The translations under genes were made by a program, and so were the position numbers. Positions 20,214 to 30,469 of a DNA stretch of 64,000 bases are shown here, piece after piece; within the stretch, counting starts at the first letter, position 1; every line of letters begins with the position of its first letter. The notes beneath the pieces were generated by a model. The model did no database searches and was not told the origin of the DNA. It worked only from the letters and a program-made list of their open reading frames with translations. The DNA lies in the NCBI GenBank assembly GCA_947044405.1, contig CAMRHE010000331.1, positions 1,922,001 to 1,986,000 of the forward strand, given 5' to 3'. The stretch comes from Leptodactylus fallax (taxonomy: Eukaryota > Chordata > Amphibia > Anura > Leptodactylidae).

Positions 20214-20384
20214 AGTAGTGATGTGTAGTTCGTGAATGTGCCGACTACGTACCGACTCTTTCTACCTAACAAGAGTCGTCTCGTAGCTGAGAGCTTCTTG
20301 TTTACTCAGCCAACTCCAACCCTAAACTGCCCCCTGGACACATAACCTGCCCCGTATAACCTTATTGTGGTTGTCTGCAGATCA
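20214..20384 (-). other. Flank block between BEL and LINE insertions
   Basis: Apart from the AGTAG duplication this is the inverted counterpart of 57148-57330 in the E block. It is gene-unit spacer interrupted on both sides by transposons. No coding sequence is seen. Confidence 0.75.
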
Positions 20385-23300
20385 TAATAATAATAATAAT
20401 AATAATAATAATAGTCCTTTAATAGTCCCACAATGGGGAAATTCAGTGTGTTACAGCAGCAAAGATAAGCAGATACAAATACAAATACAACATGTACAGG
20501 AATGTTCCAAGGTAAGAGGCATTACATTGATAGTAGACAGACAGATAGGACGTAGTAGAGGGGGGAGGGGATTTAACAGGCAGAGAGATATTACAGTTCT
20601 CTGTGTGTAATGATCTCCGCTTAGGTCGGTGTTGGTTGTACAGCCTAACCGCGGTGGGGAGGAAAGACTTCCGATAGCGCTCCTTCTCACACTTAGGGTG
20701 GAGCAGTCGGTCACTGACAGTACTGCTCAGCGCGATCACAGTCTCATGCATGGGATGGGACTTCTTCTTCTGCATGGAGCTCACCACGGACAGTATCCTT
20801 CTGTCACCCACCACCTGCACTGGGTCCAGTGGGCTCCCCAGGACAGAGCTGGCCCTTCTAATCAGCTTGTCAAGTTTATTTCTGTCCCTGGTTGATATAC
20901 TGCTCCCCCAGCAGGCCACTCCAAAGAAGATGGCTGATGCCACTACCGAGTTGAAGAAAGTTCTAAGAAGTGCCCCCCGGATTCCAAAGGCTCTCAGTTT
21001 CCTAAGCAGGTAGAGCCTGCTGTGGCCCTTCCTGTACAGGGCCTCCATATGATCTGCCCAGTCCAGCTTATTATTAAGGAGCAAACCCAGGTACTTATAG
21101 GTGTTCACAATCTCGATGCCCGTCCCCAGGATGTCCACTGGTTTAGGAGGGCTTCTGCTTTTACGGAAGTCCACCACCATCTCCTTGGTCTTCCCCGCGT
21201 TAATCTTCAGGTGGTTCCGGTGGCACCAGTCCACAAAATCCTGGTTCAGTTCTCTGTACTCCCTGTCATCATCATCTGTGATGAGACCCACTATTGCAGA
21301 GTCGTCAGAATACTTCTGTAGGTAGCAGCTGGATGAGTTGCACCTAAAATCTGCAGTGTACAGTGTGAAGAGGAATGGGGCGAGAACCGTACCCTGAGGT
21401 GCCCCCATATTACAGATCACGGTACCTGACACACAGTCTCGGGCTCTCACGTATTGAGGTCGATTTGTGAGGTAGTCTAGGATCCAGTTGGAGAGGTGGT
21501 GGTCCACTCCAGCAAGGCCCAGCTTGTCCCTCAATAACCTGGGCTGTATGGTGTTAAAAGCACTGGAGAAGTCAAAGAACATTATTCTCACTGTGTTCCC
21601 TGGTTTCTCCAGGTGAGACAGAGCCCTGTGCAGAAGATGGATGATGGCATCATCTACCCCAATGCCCGGCCGATAAGCAAACTGGAGGGGGTCCATAGCG
21701 GGGCTCACTAGAGGGCGGAGATGTGTGAGAACCAATCTCTCCAAGATCTTCATCAGGTGGGATGTCAGTGCTACAGGTCTGTAGTCGTTGAGGTCCATAG
21801 GGTGGGGTTTCTTTGGAACTGGTACCACACAAGAAGATTTCCATAATTCAGGGACTATTTCCTGCCTCAGGCTCATATTATACATATATGTAATTATACC
21901 ACACAGCTGGTCCCCGCAAGTCTTAATTAGCCTTGCACTGATGTCATCTGGCCCTGCGGCTTTCCTCGCCTTGATCTTTTTCATCTCCTTCCTCACCTGG
22001 GCCCGTGTGAAGGTCAGACTGTGGCCAGATAAAGACGGATTTCTGGATTTACTGGTCTGTTGGGAAGTGGCCGCATGGGGAGAAGTCATTGTGGTGGGGG
22101 AAGCTGAAGGACATACTGGGGTGGGAGGAGCTGGTGTGTGATCAAATCTGTTGAAGAATAGGTTTAGTTCATTAAGCCAATTAACATCTGCCTCAATCTG
22201 GCAGACAGACTGTTTATGACCCGAAATTGACTTAAGCCCCTCCCAGACCCCCCTTATGTCTTTTCTTTCCATTTGCTTTTCCATTTTTTCCTTATAACTG
22301 GCTTTTCCTTGCCTGATTTGATGCCTCAGCTCCTTTTGTACTTCCCCCAACCCCTCCTTATCTCTTGTCCTGTATGCCATCTTTTTCTCCTTAAGTAGTG
22401 TTTTTATATCAGAGTTAATCCATGGTTTGTTATTGGAGAAGCACCTCACCACTTTTGTGGGTACTGTGTTGTCCACACAAAAATTAATGCAGTCTGTTAT
22501 GCAGTGTGTGAGTCCTTCTATATCTTCTCCATAAGAATCCTGCAGCACTTCCCATGCGGTTGTGTCAAAACAATCCCTCAGAGCCTCATCACTCTCCTCG
22601 GACCATATCCTCACTGTGCGGGTGACAGCTGGTTCTCTACGTACAAGTGGCTTGTACACAGGTCGGAGATGCACTAGGTTGTGATCCGATCTCCCCAGGG
22701 GCGGTAGGGCTGATGAGTTATATGCCTCCCTCACGTTGGCAAAGAACAAGTCCAGTGTTTTGTTGTCTCTTGTGTGGCAGGTTACATACTGTGTGAAACT
22801 GGGCAGTGTGGATGATGGAGAGGCATGGTTGAAATCACCTGACAGAAGAAAGAGGGCCTGGGGATGTTTTAACTGTAACTGGCTCAGCGTGGCTTGTAGG
22901 ACCTCGCAGGCAGTGTCAGCTTTCGCAGAGGGGGGGACATATGCAGCTATCACGATGACATGTGATAGTTCCCTTGGTAGATAGAAAGGTCTCATGCTCA
23001 CAGCTAATAGTTCAATGTCCTTACAGCAAGTTTGCTCCTTAATCACAATGTGCCTAGGATTGCACCATCTATTATTCACAAACATTGCCAGCCCTCCTCC
23101 TTTCCTCTTACCGCTCTCCCTTGTCCAGTCTGCCCGAAGGAGTTTAAAACCATCCAAGGAGACCAGAGGGTCAGGAGTAACTTCAGTGAGCCAAGTCTCT
23201 GTAAGTAGCATCATGCTGCACGCCCGAAACTCCTGATGATGCCTGGTGAGAGCTGTTAGTTCATCCATCTTGTTTGCAAGAGATCTCACATTGCCCATGA

Positions 23301-23418
23301 TGATGGAGGGAACAGCTGGTCGGTAACGCCTCTTTTTAATCCTCTGAAGAGTTCCTGCTCTGCATCCCCTCACCCGCTTTTTCTTTCTCCAAATCTCACG
23401 GGGGATGTGTGACCAGAT
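20385..23418 (-). mobile_element. Jockey-group LINE (Rex1/L2/CR1-like), 3.03 kb, 5'-truncated
   Basis: Comparison with the uninterrupted site at about 57128-57165 fixes the insertion limits to within a base or two. The 3' end is a (TTA)n tail (plus strand ATAATAATA at 20385-20413) preceded by the sequence that recurs as a short fragment at 28307-28592. No clear target duplication is visible, which is common in this group. The 5' end falls inside the coding frame, so the copy is truncated near the start of ORF2 but otherwise unusually intact. Confidence 0.85.
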
Positions 23419-23430
23419 AGAAGAGAACAT
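20443..23430 (-). CDS. LINE ORF2: APE endonuclease plus reverse transcriptase (open, 995 codons)
   Basis: One uninterrupted frame. The endonuclease occupies about residues 45-255, with GNVRSLANKMDEL, LLTETWL, KGGGLAMFVNNRW, AAYVPPS, LSGDFNHAS and GRSDHNLVHL. RT is at about 490-760, with KAAGPDDISARLIK, DYRPVALTSHLMKILE, MFFDFSSAFNTI, GAPQGTVLAPFLFTLY and the catalytic box KYSDDSA (serine in place of the usual alanine). The C-terminal arm follows. The annotated Met and the next three codons come from host DNA upstream of the truncated element (23419-23430), so this is not the natural start. The last 40 or so codons run into 3' UTR-like sequence. All key motifs look intact. Confidence 0.85.
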   Translation of the reverse strand: MFSSIWSHIPREIWRKKKRVRGCRAGTLQRIKKRRYRPAVPSIIMGNVRSLANKMDELTALTRHHQEFRACSMMLLTETWLTEVTPDPLVSLDGFKLLRADWTRESGKRKGGGLAMFVNNRWCNPRHIVIKEQTCCKDIELLAVSMRPFYLPRELSHVIVIAAYVPPSAKADTACEVLQATLSQLQLKHPQALFLLSGDFNHASPSSTLPSFTQYVTCHTRDNKTLDLFFANVREAYNSSALPPLGRSDHNLVHLRPVYKPLVRREPAVTRTVRIWSEESDEALRDCFDTTAWEVLQDSYGEDIEGLTHCITDCINFCVDNTVPTKVVRCFSNNKPWINSDIKTLLKEKKMAYRTRDKEGLGEVQKELRHQIRQGKASYKEKMEKQMERKDIRGVWEGLKSISGHKQSVCQIEADVNWLNELNLFFNRFDHTPAPPTPVCPSASPTTMTSPHAATSQQTSKSRNPSLSGHSLTFTRAQVRKEMKKIKARKAAGPDDISARLIKTCGDQLCGIITYMYNMSLRQEIVPELWKSSCVVPVPKKPHPMDLNDYRPVALTSHLMKILERLVLTHLRPLVSPAMDPLQFAYRPGIGVDDAIIHLLHRALSHLEKPGNTVRIMFFDFSSAFNTIQPRLLRDKLGLAGVDHHLSNWILDYLTNRPQYVRARDCVSGTVICNMGAPQGTVLAPFLFTLYTADFRCNSSSCYLQKYSDDSAIVGLITDDDDREYRELNQDFVDWCHRNHLKINAGKTKEMVVDFRKSRSPPKPVDILGTGIEIVNTYKYLGLLLNNKLDWADHMEALYRKGHSRLYLLRKLRAFGIRGALLRTFFNSVVASAIFFGVACWGSSISTRDRNKLDKLIRRASSVLGSPLDPVQVVGDRRILSVVSSMQKKKSHPMHETVIALSSTVSDRLLHPKCEKERYRKSFLPTAVRLYNQHRPKRRSLHTENCNISLPVKSPPPSTTSYLSVYYQCNASYLGTFLYMLYLYLYLLIFAAVTH

Positions 23431-23690
23431 TAAATATGGGGCTGTCTGGAAGGTGAAAGAGTCATCTCCTCCCCAGTATCAGCCCCATCTACTTATATTA
23501 TTGCCCCCCCAGCTTGTCCCGCCATTCCCAAGCCAGCACTGGACAGAGAAGATAAGGATAAGAAAGTGGTGTCAGTGTCTCAGCCCTGCTCTGTACATGG
23601 AAGCCTCAATCTCACCAGAGGACTCTCATCTTCATGTACAAAGGAAGTGACGGACCGACATCTGTTACAAAGTGCCCGGAAATATCATTG
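23419..23690 (-). other. Spacer between gene units (B side)
   Basis: The duplicated spacer is also found at 42435-42660 and 57041-57127 on the other strand. At 23690 it meets the 3' region of copy B with no DIRS element between them, which makes this the empty site for the DIRS insertion of the other units. Confidence 0.75.
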
Positions 23691-24544
23691 TTTGCTGGTT
23701 AGAGGGATCCCATGTACAGAGCAACTCTGAGACACTGACAGCACTTTCTTCTCTGCTTGTTAGAGGAGGAGATGGTCGTCCACTTGCCAACTGTTACTGA
23801 GTGAGCAAGAAACAAATCCAACAGCAGGGGGCGCTATACACATGTAATTAATCATTACCTTACATAACTGTCCAATTGCAAATCATCTCAGATTTTGGTG
23901 CTGGATTTAAAAAACATACAATATTCGTGTGACAACCTCTTTCAGATGTAACTGTGCATAAAAATAATTTTCACAATCTAGACATGAAAATCTTTTTCCT
24001 GCAAGTTTTTTGATGTGCACATAAAGATGAGTTGGGTATAATAATTTGGCTTCTTCCTGTGTGATGTCTAAGAATGGATTGACAATACTATCCATTTTGC
24101 GGACTAGAAAAGAACAGACGTTGTATATCCTCGTGTATTTACGTGTACCGTCAACAAGCAATAAAAGTACAGCACAAAAATGACGTCCATGTCCCTTAGA
24201 ATGCCCGAGATGAGCAGAGAAATGAAGAAAAAAAAATAGTCCATAACATGATTTTCATGGACAGAGAGACATTGAAAAAAAAAATCACGTTATGGACTAT
24301 TTTTTTCTTCATTTCTCTGCTTGTCTCGGATATTCTAAGTGTCCATGAAAAAAATGGACATCACATAGACTCATTATAGGCCAATCACACATCTGTTGTT
24401 CTTCACAGATGGATGGACATTGAGAAGAAAAATCAACAGATGTGTGAATGGCTCCATTGACAGTTGTGTTCAATGACACGAATAGCACACGGACAGAAAA
24501 GTAGTGTGAAAAGACCCCTATAGGCAAAACACTTTCACATTCGA
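23691..24544 (-). other. 3' region of copy B with foldback MITE
   Basis: On the minus strand the finger exon is followed by a foldback repeat (about 24230-24515) with arms of the TTTTCACACTACTTTTCTGTC type, then sequence shared with copies A, C and D. Frames here, such as 23907-24161, are in the shared 3' region and have no domain. Confidence 0.6.
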
Positions 24545-25387
24545 TCATGAATGTGGCTTCAATCCTGTGTGAGTTCTTTTATGTGCAACAAGATTTGTTT
24601 TCTGATTAAAACATTTCCCACATTCTGAACATGAATATGGCTTCTCTCCTGTGTGAATTCTCTGATGTCTGACAAGATGAGATTTCTGGATAAAACACTT
24701 ACCACATTCTGAACATGAATATGGCTTCTCCCCTGTGTGAATTAATTTATGTTGAACAAAATTTGACTTATCTGTAAAACCTTTCCCACATTCTGAAAAG
24801 GAATATTGCTTTTCTCCTGTGTGAGTTCTTTGGTGCAAAACAAGAGATGATTTGTGCATAAAACATTTGTCACATTCAAAACATACAAATTGCTTTTCTC
24901 CTGTGTGAATTGTTTCATGTTCGACAAGAGTTGATTTACGTGTAAAACCTTTCCCACACAATGAACATGAACATGGCTTCTCTCTTCTGAATTGTTTCAT
25001 GTTCGACAAGAGTTGATTTACGTGTAAAACCTTTCCCACATTCTGAACATGAATATGGCTTCTCTCCTATGTGAGTTCTTTGGTGTTCAACAAGAACTGA
25101 TTTATATGTAAAACATTTCCCACATTCTGCACATGAGAATGGCTTCTCTCCTGTGTGAGTTCTCTGATGTACAACACCACTTTGGTGACTTTTCTTTTCC
25201 TTCACAGTCTGTGATGAATCAGAAGATAGGACCTGTTTATCAGGATCAGATGATAGATCATTCTTTAGGTCTGAGGGTATATCTGGGGTAATGACATGTT
25301 CTTCATATGGATCTTGTGTGATACCATGATCCTCTGCTTTATAATCTGTAGATATCAGATGTCCCTCTGAGCTCCTGGTACAGTCAT
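24545..25387 (-). pseudogene. C2H2 zinc-finger exon, copy B (frameshifted, 7 fingers)
   Basis: The exon starts after the CACAG acceptor (minus strand, 25388-25392). The spacer is followed by seven finger units in two frames. A 2-base deletion in the linker after finger 2 (about 24984-24988) shifts the frame. Fingers 2 and 3 are a near-identical duplication ([14 protein letters not shown]). Finger 5 has Phe in place of its first zinc cysteine (YSFSEC). The second frame runs to a stop at 24545 after TGLKPHS. With the exon 2 frameshift upstream, the gene is a pseudogene. Confidence 0.85.
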
Positions 25388-25721
25388 CTGTGATAAATAA
25401 AAAGGATTTTACTATTTTTAAAACAAAATAAAAAAAATCGATTTTATTGAAATTTTCTAAGACTTCTATATAAATTTTACACTTGTAGGGTCAGTAACTG
25501 GTTGTGGCTGCCGTCGCTAACATGGATGCCTTTCCCTGGTAGATCTCATTGCTCAAACTACATAAATTACATTCAGCACAGAAAATTGCCATTTATACAC
25601 CCAGATCAGTTTCTCTTTTTCCCAAAAGATCTCATAGACAATATCATAAGAAGCAGAATTCAATAACACAGGGTGCGGAGCGAATATACAACTGCTCCTG
25701 TATAAAACCTCTCTGTACATA

Positions 25722-26991
25722 CAGTTGTGCTAAAAAGTTTACATACCCCGGCAGATTTTTTGTCCTTTTTTCAGAGAATATGAATGATAACACAAAAACT
25801 TTTCCTCCGCTCATGGTTAGTGGTTGGTTGAAGCCATTTATTGTCAAACTTCTGTGTTTTCTCTTTTTAAATCATAATGACAACCAAAAACATCAAAATG
25901 ACCCTGTTGAAAAGTTCCCATACCCTGGTGATTTTGGCCTGATAACATGCCCAGAAGCCAAACCATGGTCAGGTAGACCACACAACTGCCCGGAAAATTG
26001 TTCGGGATGCAAAGAAAAACCCCACACATAACATCTGAAATACAGGACTCTCTGAAATCTATCGGTGTGGCTGTTTCAAGATGCACAATAAGGAGGCACT
26101 TGAAGAAAAATGAGCTGCATGGTGGAGTTTCCAGAAGAAAGCCATTACTGTTTAAATGACACAAAGAATCTCGCCTTCAATACGCCAAACAGCACAGAGA
26201 CAAGTCTCAAAACTTCTGGAACAAGGTCATTTGGAGTGATGAGACAAAAATTTAAACTTTTTGGCCACAACCATAAACGTTACATTTGGAGAGGTGTCAA
26301 CAAGGCCTATGATGAAAGGGACACCATTCCTGCTGTAAAGCCCGGAGGTGGATCACTGATGATGTGGGCATGTGTGAGCTTCAAAGGCATAGGCATGGTC
26401 AAAGTTGAAGGAAAGATGAATGCAGCGCGTTATCAGCAAATACTGGAGGCAAATCTGCCCTCATCAGCCAGGAAGCTGCACATGGGACGTACTTGGATGT
26501 TCCAACATGACAACGATCTAAAACACAAGGCCAAGTCGACCTGTCATTGGCTACAGCAGAAGAAAGTGAAGGTTCTGGAGTGGCCATCTCAGTCTCCTGA
26601 CCTCAATATCATTGAGCCACTCTGGGGAGATCTCAAGCGCGCAGGACACGCAAGACAGCCCAGGAATTTACAGGAACTGGAGAACCATCTGAGAAAATAA
26701 AGAGCCTCATCCACAACTAGCACAAAAGACTTCAAGCTGTCATTGATGTTAGACGGGACAATACACGCTATTAAGAACTGGGGGATGGGAACTTTTGAAC
26801 AGGGTCATTTTGATGTTTTTGGTTGTCATTATGATATAAAAAGAGAAAACACAGAAGTTTGACATTAAATGGCTTCAACCAACCACTAACCATGAGTGGA
26901 GAAAAAGTTTGTGTTATCATTCATATTCTCTGAAAAAAAGGCCAAAAAAACAAAAAATCTGCCGAGGTATGTAAACTTTTTAGCACAACTG
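25722..26991 (+). mobile_element. Tc1-type transposon, 1270 bp, complete ends
   Basis: Both ends carry the inverted terminal repeat (CAGTTGTGCTAAAAAGTTTA at the left, its complement at the right) with TA on each side (25720-25721 and 26992-26993). The arms are long, about 200 bp, in the Sleeping Beauty-like style. The empty target with a single TA is present in copy D near 48350-48352. The element lies in intron 5 of copy B. Confidence 0.9.
26110..26700 (+). pseudogene. Tc1 transposase, catalytic part (broken)
   Basis: The frame holds the second half of a Tc1 DDE transposase: KPGGGSLMMWACVSFKGIG, the second aspartate in MFQHDNDLKHKA, and the third acidic residue in SQSPDLNIIEPLW. The first catalytic aspartate block (WSDE) lies at about 26235-26246 in another frame, separated by a frameshift with a stop near 26255. 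The N-terminal DNA-binding half is unreadable. Confidence 0.85.
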
Positions 26992-27124
26992 TAATAATTC
27001 TATAAAATGAAGATGGGAACGAGCCCCTCAGGATTTGTTTAGTGTGGGGTTCAGATGGTTCGGGTCTCTGATTTGATTCAGGTCAAACAAGATCGGTATG
27101 AACTACACCTTAAATTGACCTTAA

Positions 27125-27594
27125 TCGGAATCTGTCAGGGCAATTTGGGACACTAAACCACCCACACATCCATATGGATCTGGGGTTTAGTGTCCCAAAT
27201 AACCCTGTTATAATCCATGGCTGCATTAAAAATAAAAAAAGCTTTATACTCACCTGGCCGCTGTACTCCCCGCGCCTGCGCAGTTCTTCAATGAAGCCAG
27301 AGGAGTACTCCTCGCTTCAGTGCGCATGCCCCGCAATTACACAGTGAAGCCAGGGTGTCCATCTTTGGCCTCAGTGAAGAACAGCGCAGGCGCCGGGAGG
27401 CGTGCTTCATGAATAAGTCGAACCGCTCTCACCAAACTGTGTCGATCGGACCCTTAGCTAGGTAAGTATAAAGGTTTTTTATTTTTAATGTGCTTGCAGA
27501 TTGCATTACAACAGGGCGATCTGGGACACTAAACTCCAAGTCTATAAGGACCTGTGGATGGTTTAGTGTTCCAGATTGACCTGACAGATTCCCT
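27125..27594. mobile_element. Foldback MITE with TTAA target duplication
   Basis: Long imperfect inverted arms (GGAATCTGTCAGG at the left, CCTGACAGATTCC at the right; each arm continues through a GGGACACTAAAC block) surround a GC-rich core. TTAA lies on both sides (27121-27124 and 27595-27598), as expected for piggyBac-mobilised MITEs. There is no coding capacity. 26994-27120 is ordinary intron. Confidence 0.7.
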
Positions 27595-27634
27595 TTAAAC
27601 ATTTGCAACAACCAGGGCCTAGGCATATCTATAG

Positions 27635-28250
27635 AACATAGTGTATGACAATCTCAGGGCTTCTAGGACTATATATCTATAAAACATAGTGTATGACACT
27701 GTCAGGACTCCTAGGACTATATATCTATAAAACATAGTGTATGACACTGTCGGGGCTCCTAGGACTATATATCTATAATACATAGTGTATGACTCTGTCA
27801 GAACTCCTAGGAACCTATCTATAAAACATAGTGTATGACACTGTCAGGACTCCTAGGACTATATATCTATAAAACATAGTGTATGACACTGTCAGGGCTC
27901 CTAGGACTATATATCTATAAAACATAGTGTATGACACTGTCAGGGCTCCTAGGACTATATATCTATAAAACATAGTATATAACACTGTCAGGACTCCTAG
28001 GACTATATATCTATAAAACATAGTGTATGACACTGTCAGGGCTCCTAGGACTATATACAGTATCTATAATACATAGTGTATGACTCTGTCAGAACTCCTA
28101 GGAACCTATCTATAAAACATAGTGTATGACACTGTCAGGGCTCCTAGGACTATATATCTATAAATCATAGTGTATGACACTGTCAGGGCTCCTAGGAACT
28201 TATCTATAAAACATAGTGTAGAACACTCTTAGGCCCCTAGGAACTTAGCT
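27635..28250. repeat. 48-bp minisatellite in intron 5 of copy B
   Basis: About a dozen tandem units of roughly 48 bp (CATAGTGTATGACACTGTCA and GGACTCCTAGGACTATATAT in each). Some units are shortened or diverged. Because 48 is a multiple of 3, it yields an artificial repeated 16-residue frame. The same repeat, in opposite orientation and with about six units, lies in intron 5 of copy D. Confidence 0.9.
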
Positions 28251-28306
28251 ATCCAATTTTTAGGTCTCTAAGCAAACACTGCCAAACTTACGTCTTAGTG
28301 AATTCG

Positions 28307-28592
28307 ATATCGGAAGTCTTTCCTCCCCACCGCGGTTAGGCTGTACAACCAACACCGACCTAAGCGGAGATCATTACACACAGAGAACTGAAATATCTCT
28401 CTGCCTGTTAAATCCCCCCCCCCTCTGCTACGTCCTATCTGTCTGTCTGCTATTAATGTAATGCCTCTCACCTTGGAACATTCCTGTACATGTTGTATTT
28501 GTATTTGTATCTGCTTATCTTTGCTGCTGTAACACACTGAATTTCCCCATTGTGGGACTATTAAAGGACTATTATTATTATTATTATTATCT
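28307..28592 (+). mobile_element. 5'-truncated LINE 3' end (same family as 20385-23418)
   Basis: The sequence GGAAGTCTTTCCTCCCCACC through to a (TTA)n tail repeats the last 290 or so bases of the LINE at 20385-23418, in the opposite orientation in the window. It shows the extreme 5' truncation typical of target-primed reverse transcription. Confidence 0.9.
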
Positions 28593-29071
28593 GTGGTGTC
28601 TTCAGCAGTGATCCCGGGCCCATGATGTCATATAAGAGCACCGGACGTCACCAGGAGAGCAGTGGACACCGCAAGGATAGACCAAAACAGGTAAGGGAAG
28701 GTAAGTATGACTGTTTTTTTTTCACCTCCCCTGGGCCTCCACCTTTTATACTCTGTGGTCTGAAAAATGTGGACTATTCTGGTCAAATCCAACGCAGTAT
28801 GAACCGATTCACCCATCTTCAGTCAACACATCCACTTGCTCATAAATCTTCACTGTAGCACTAGTGACTCTTTTATGGCGTATTATATGACTTTCAGCGT
28901 TTTCAAACGTGATGTTCTTATATTCAGCATCTCCTGCCATTATTTTTCACATTTCGACACAGAGTAATGTGTGTTTGCATTAATTAAATCTAACAGGACA
29001 CAAAATTGTAGAAGTCAGGAATGAGGAGAATCTGTGACTGTTCTGTGGTATATTTAGTGGTGACTCCTCAC
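28593..29071 (-). other. Intron 5 of copy B, repeat-derived part
   Basis: Includes a CATGATGTCATATAAGAGC... segment to about 28760, related to the Penelope-adjacent repeats near 38890 and 47170-47330, then non-repetitive intron. No coding signal is seen. Confidence 0.5.
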
Positions 29072-30377
29072 CTGGGCGGTTCCCTGTAGGAATGTCCTCC
29101 TCACACTCCTCATCACCACTCACATAGGGATCTGCTTTTATCTCTACTTCTATAGAATTAATATTGTTCAGGTCTTTATCCTGATGGAAATTATGTCAAA
29201 GAAATAAAGTAAAAGTCAGTAGAAAGTTCTAGATGAGCAAAAGATTAATTTGAGCCAAATAGCTGTAGGTCTCCTAGAACATGGACATAGATTATAGAGG
29301 ACAGTTCAAGGAGAACCTCAAGAACATCCTATAAATGTAGATTCAGCAATAGATCAGGTGGAGGAGATCAGATTCTACCAGATACATCCAGGTTGTTTGT
29401 GAAATTATTGGATTAAATTGTTAGAAATCCAACCTGATGGTTCCTTATTCCAACCGGCAGTCTCCATAGCCAGAAGATTGTGAGAAGATCCAGACAACAT
29501 GTAATGTCTATGGTCAGCTTTATCCTCCATCTCCACCTCTCATTACACAAGTATAAACCATCTAATACTGCTGGATAACCCAAGACTGACCACAAGGACT
29601 TCACAGCCCGTCTACACATCATAGGGAATATCTCCATCTACCTGATCATCCTGTGGAAGAAGAGGACTGGGACATCTCTCCGGTGTTGTCCTCTTACTGG
29701 ATCTACCTGTAGGAAACACAGACAGGGACTGAATTCATTCTGTACATACAAATAATGGAAGTCCATGTGTATATAGTCATGTCTATTACCTGGTGATGTG
29801 AGGGGCTGGTGGTCCTCCATCATCACCTCCTTGTACAGATCCTTGTGTCCTTCTAAATACTCCCACTCCTCCATGGAGAAATAGACAGCGACATCCTGAC
29901 ACCTTATAGGAACCTGACAACACAATGATACAGTCATCACCCAGACCCCTCCAGTTACTGTATAATGTCCCAGCATTCCCAGCAGTGTCACCTCTCCAGT
30001 CAGCAGCTCCAGCATCTTGTAGGTAAGTTCTAGGATCTTCTGGTCATTGATCTCCTCCTGTATCAGGAGTGAGGTGGAGGCCCCGGGATTGGGCTCAGGG
30101 TTCCTCCATATCCTTCATACACAGGAGCCTGACAGCGCCCACTAGAGGTCTTCTTCACTACTGTGTAATCCTGGTTATGGGGAGACACATTAATAAATAT
30201 CACTACATACATGTGCAGAGTCCATCACCTCTCCAGTCATATCATCTGTTATTACTATAGATAAGAATGATGTAATGTGACATCATCAGAATCTCTCACC
30301 TCTCCAGTAAGCTGGCAGATGATCTCTAGGGTGACATTTAATAGACTTTCCGCCATCTTGTTCCTGCCTCTTTCCAT
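29072..30377 (-). pseudogene. KRAB-like zinc-finger gene copy B, exons 1-5
   Basis: Read right to left on the minus strand. Exon 1 is 30377-30300 (MERGRNKMAESLL...TGE). Exon 2 is 30170-29992. Exon 3 is 29913-29790, a KRAB-like A box with [20 protein letters not shown] and [14 protein letters not shown]. Exon 4 is 29706-29642 ([20 protein letters not shown]). Exon 5 is 29180-29072 (KDLNNINSIEVEIKADPYV). Splice sites are canonical. Exon 2 is 179 bases, against 180 in copy D: one base is lost near 30068 in the PPPHS region, which gives TGA at once. Together with the finger-exon frameshift, this makes copy B a pseudogene. KRAB boxes recruit co-repressors in mammals; amphibian versions are divergent. 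Confidence 0.9.
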
Positions 30378-30469
30378 CCTTGATGGATCAATCAGGAATA
30401 TTCTCTTAAATAGAAGATACTGAGAGGATTCTATATTGTAGGAACCTGAAAGGAGAGAAGAGGAGACAA

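Noticed and set aside
27635..28250. Possible CRISPR array (regular repeats)
   Set aside because: Units are fully tandem with no unique spacers, in a vertebrate-type genome. It is a minisatellite. The same holds for 31450-31830.
29638..30015. A continuous 125-codon protein across KRAB exons 3 and 4 (and equivalents at 44303-44878 and 60334-60621)
   Set aside because: The frame reads through introns. Conserved splice sites at the same places in B, D and E, and agreement of phases, show separate exons.
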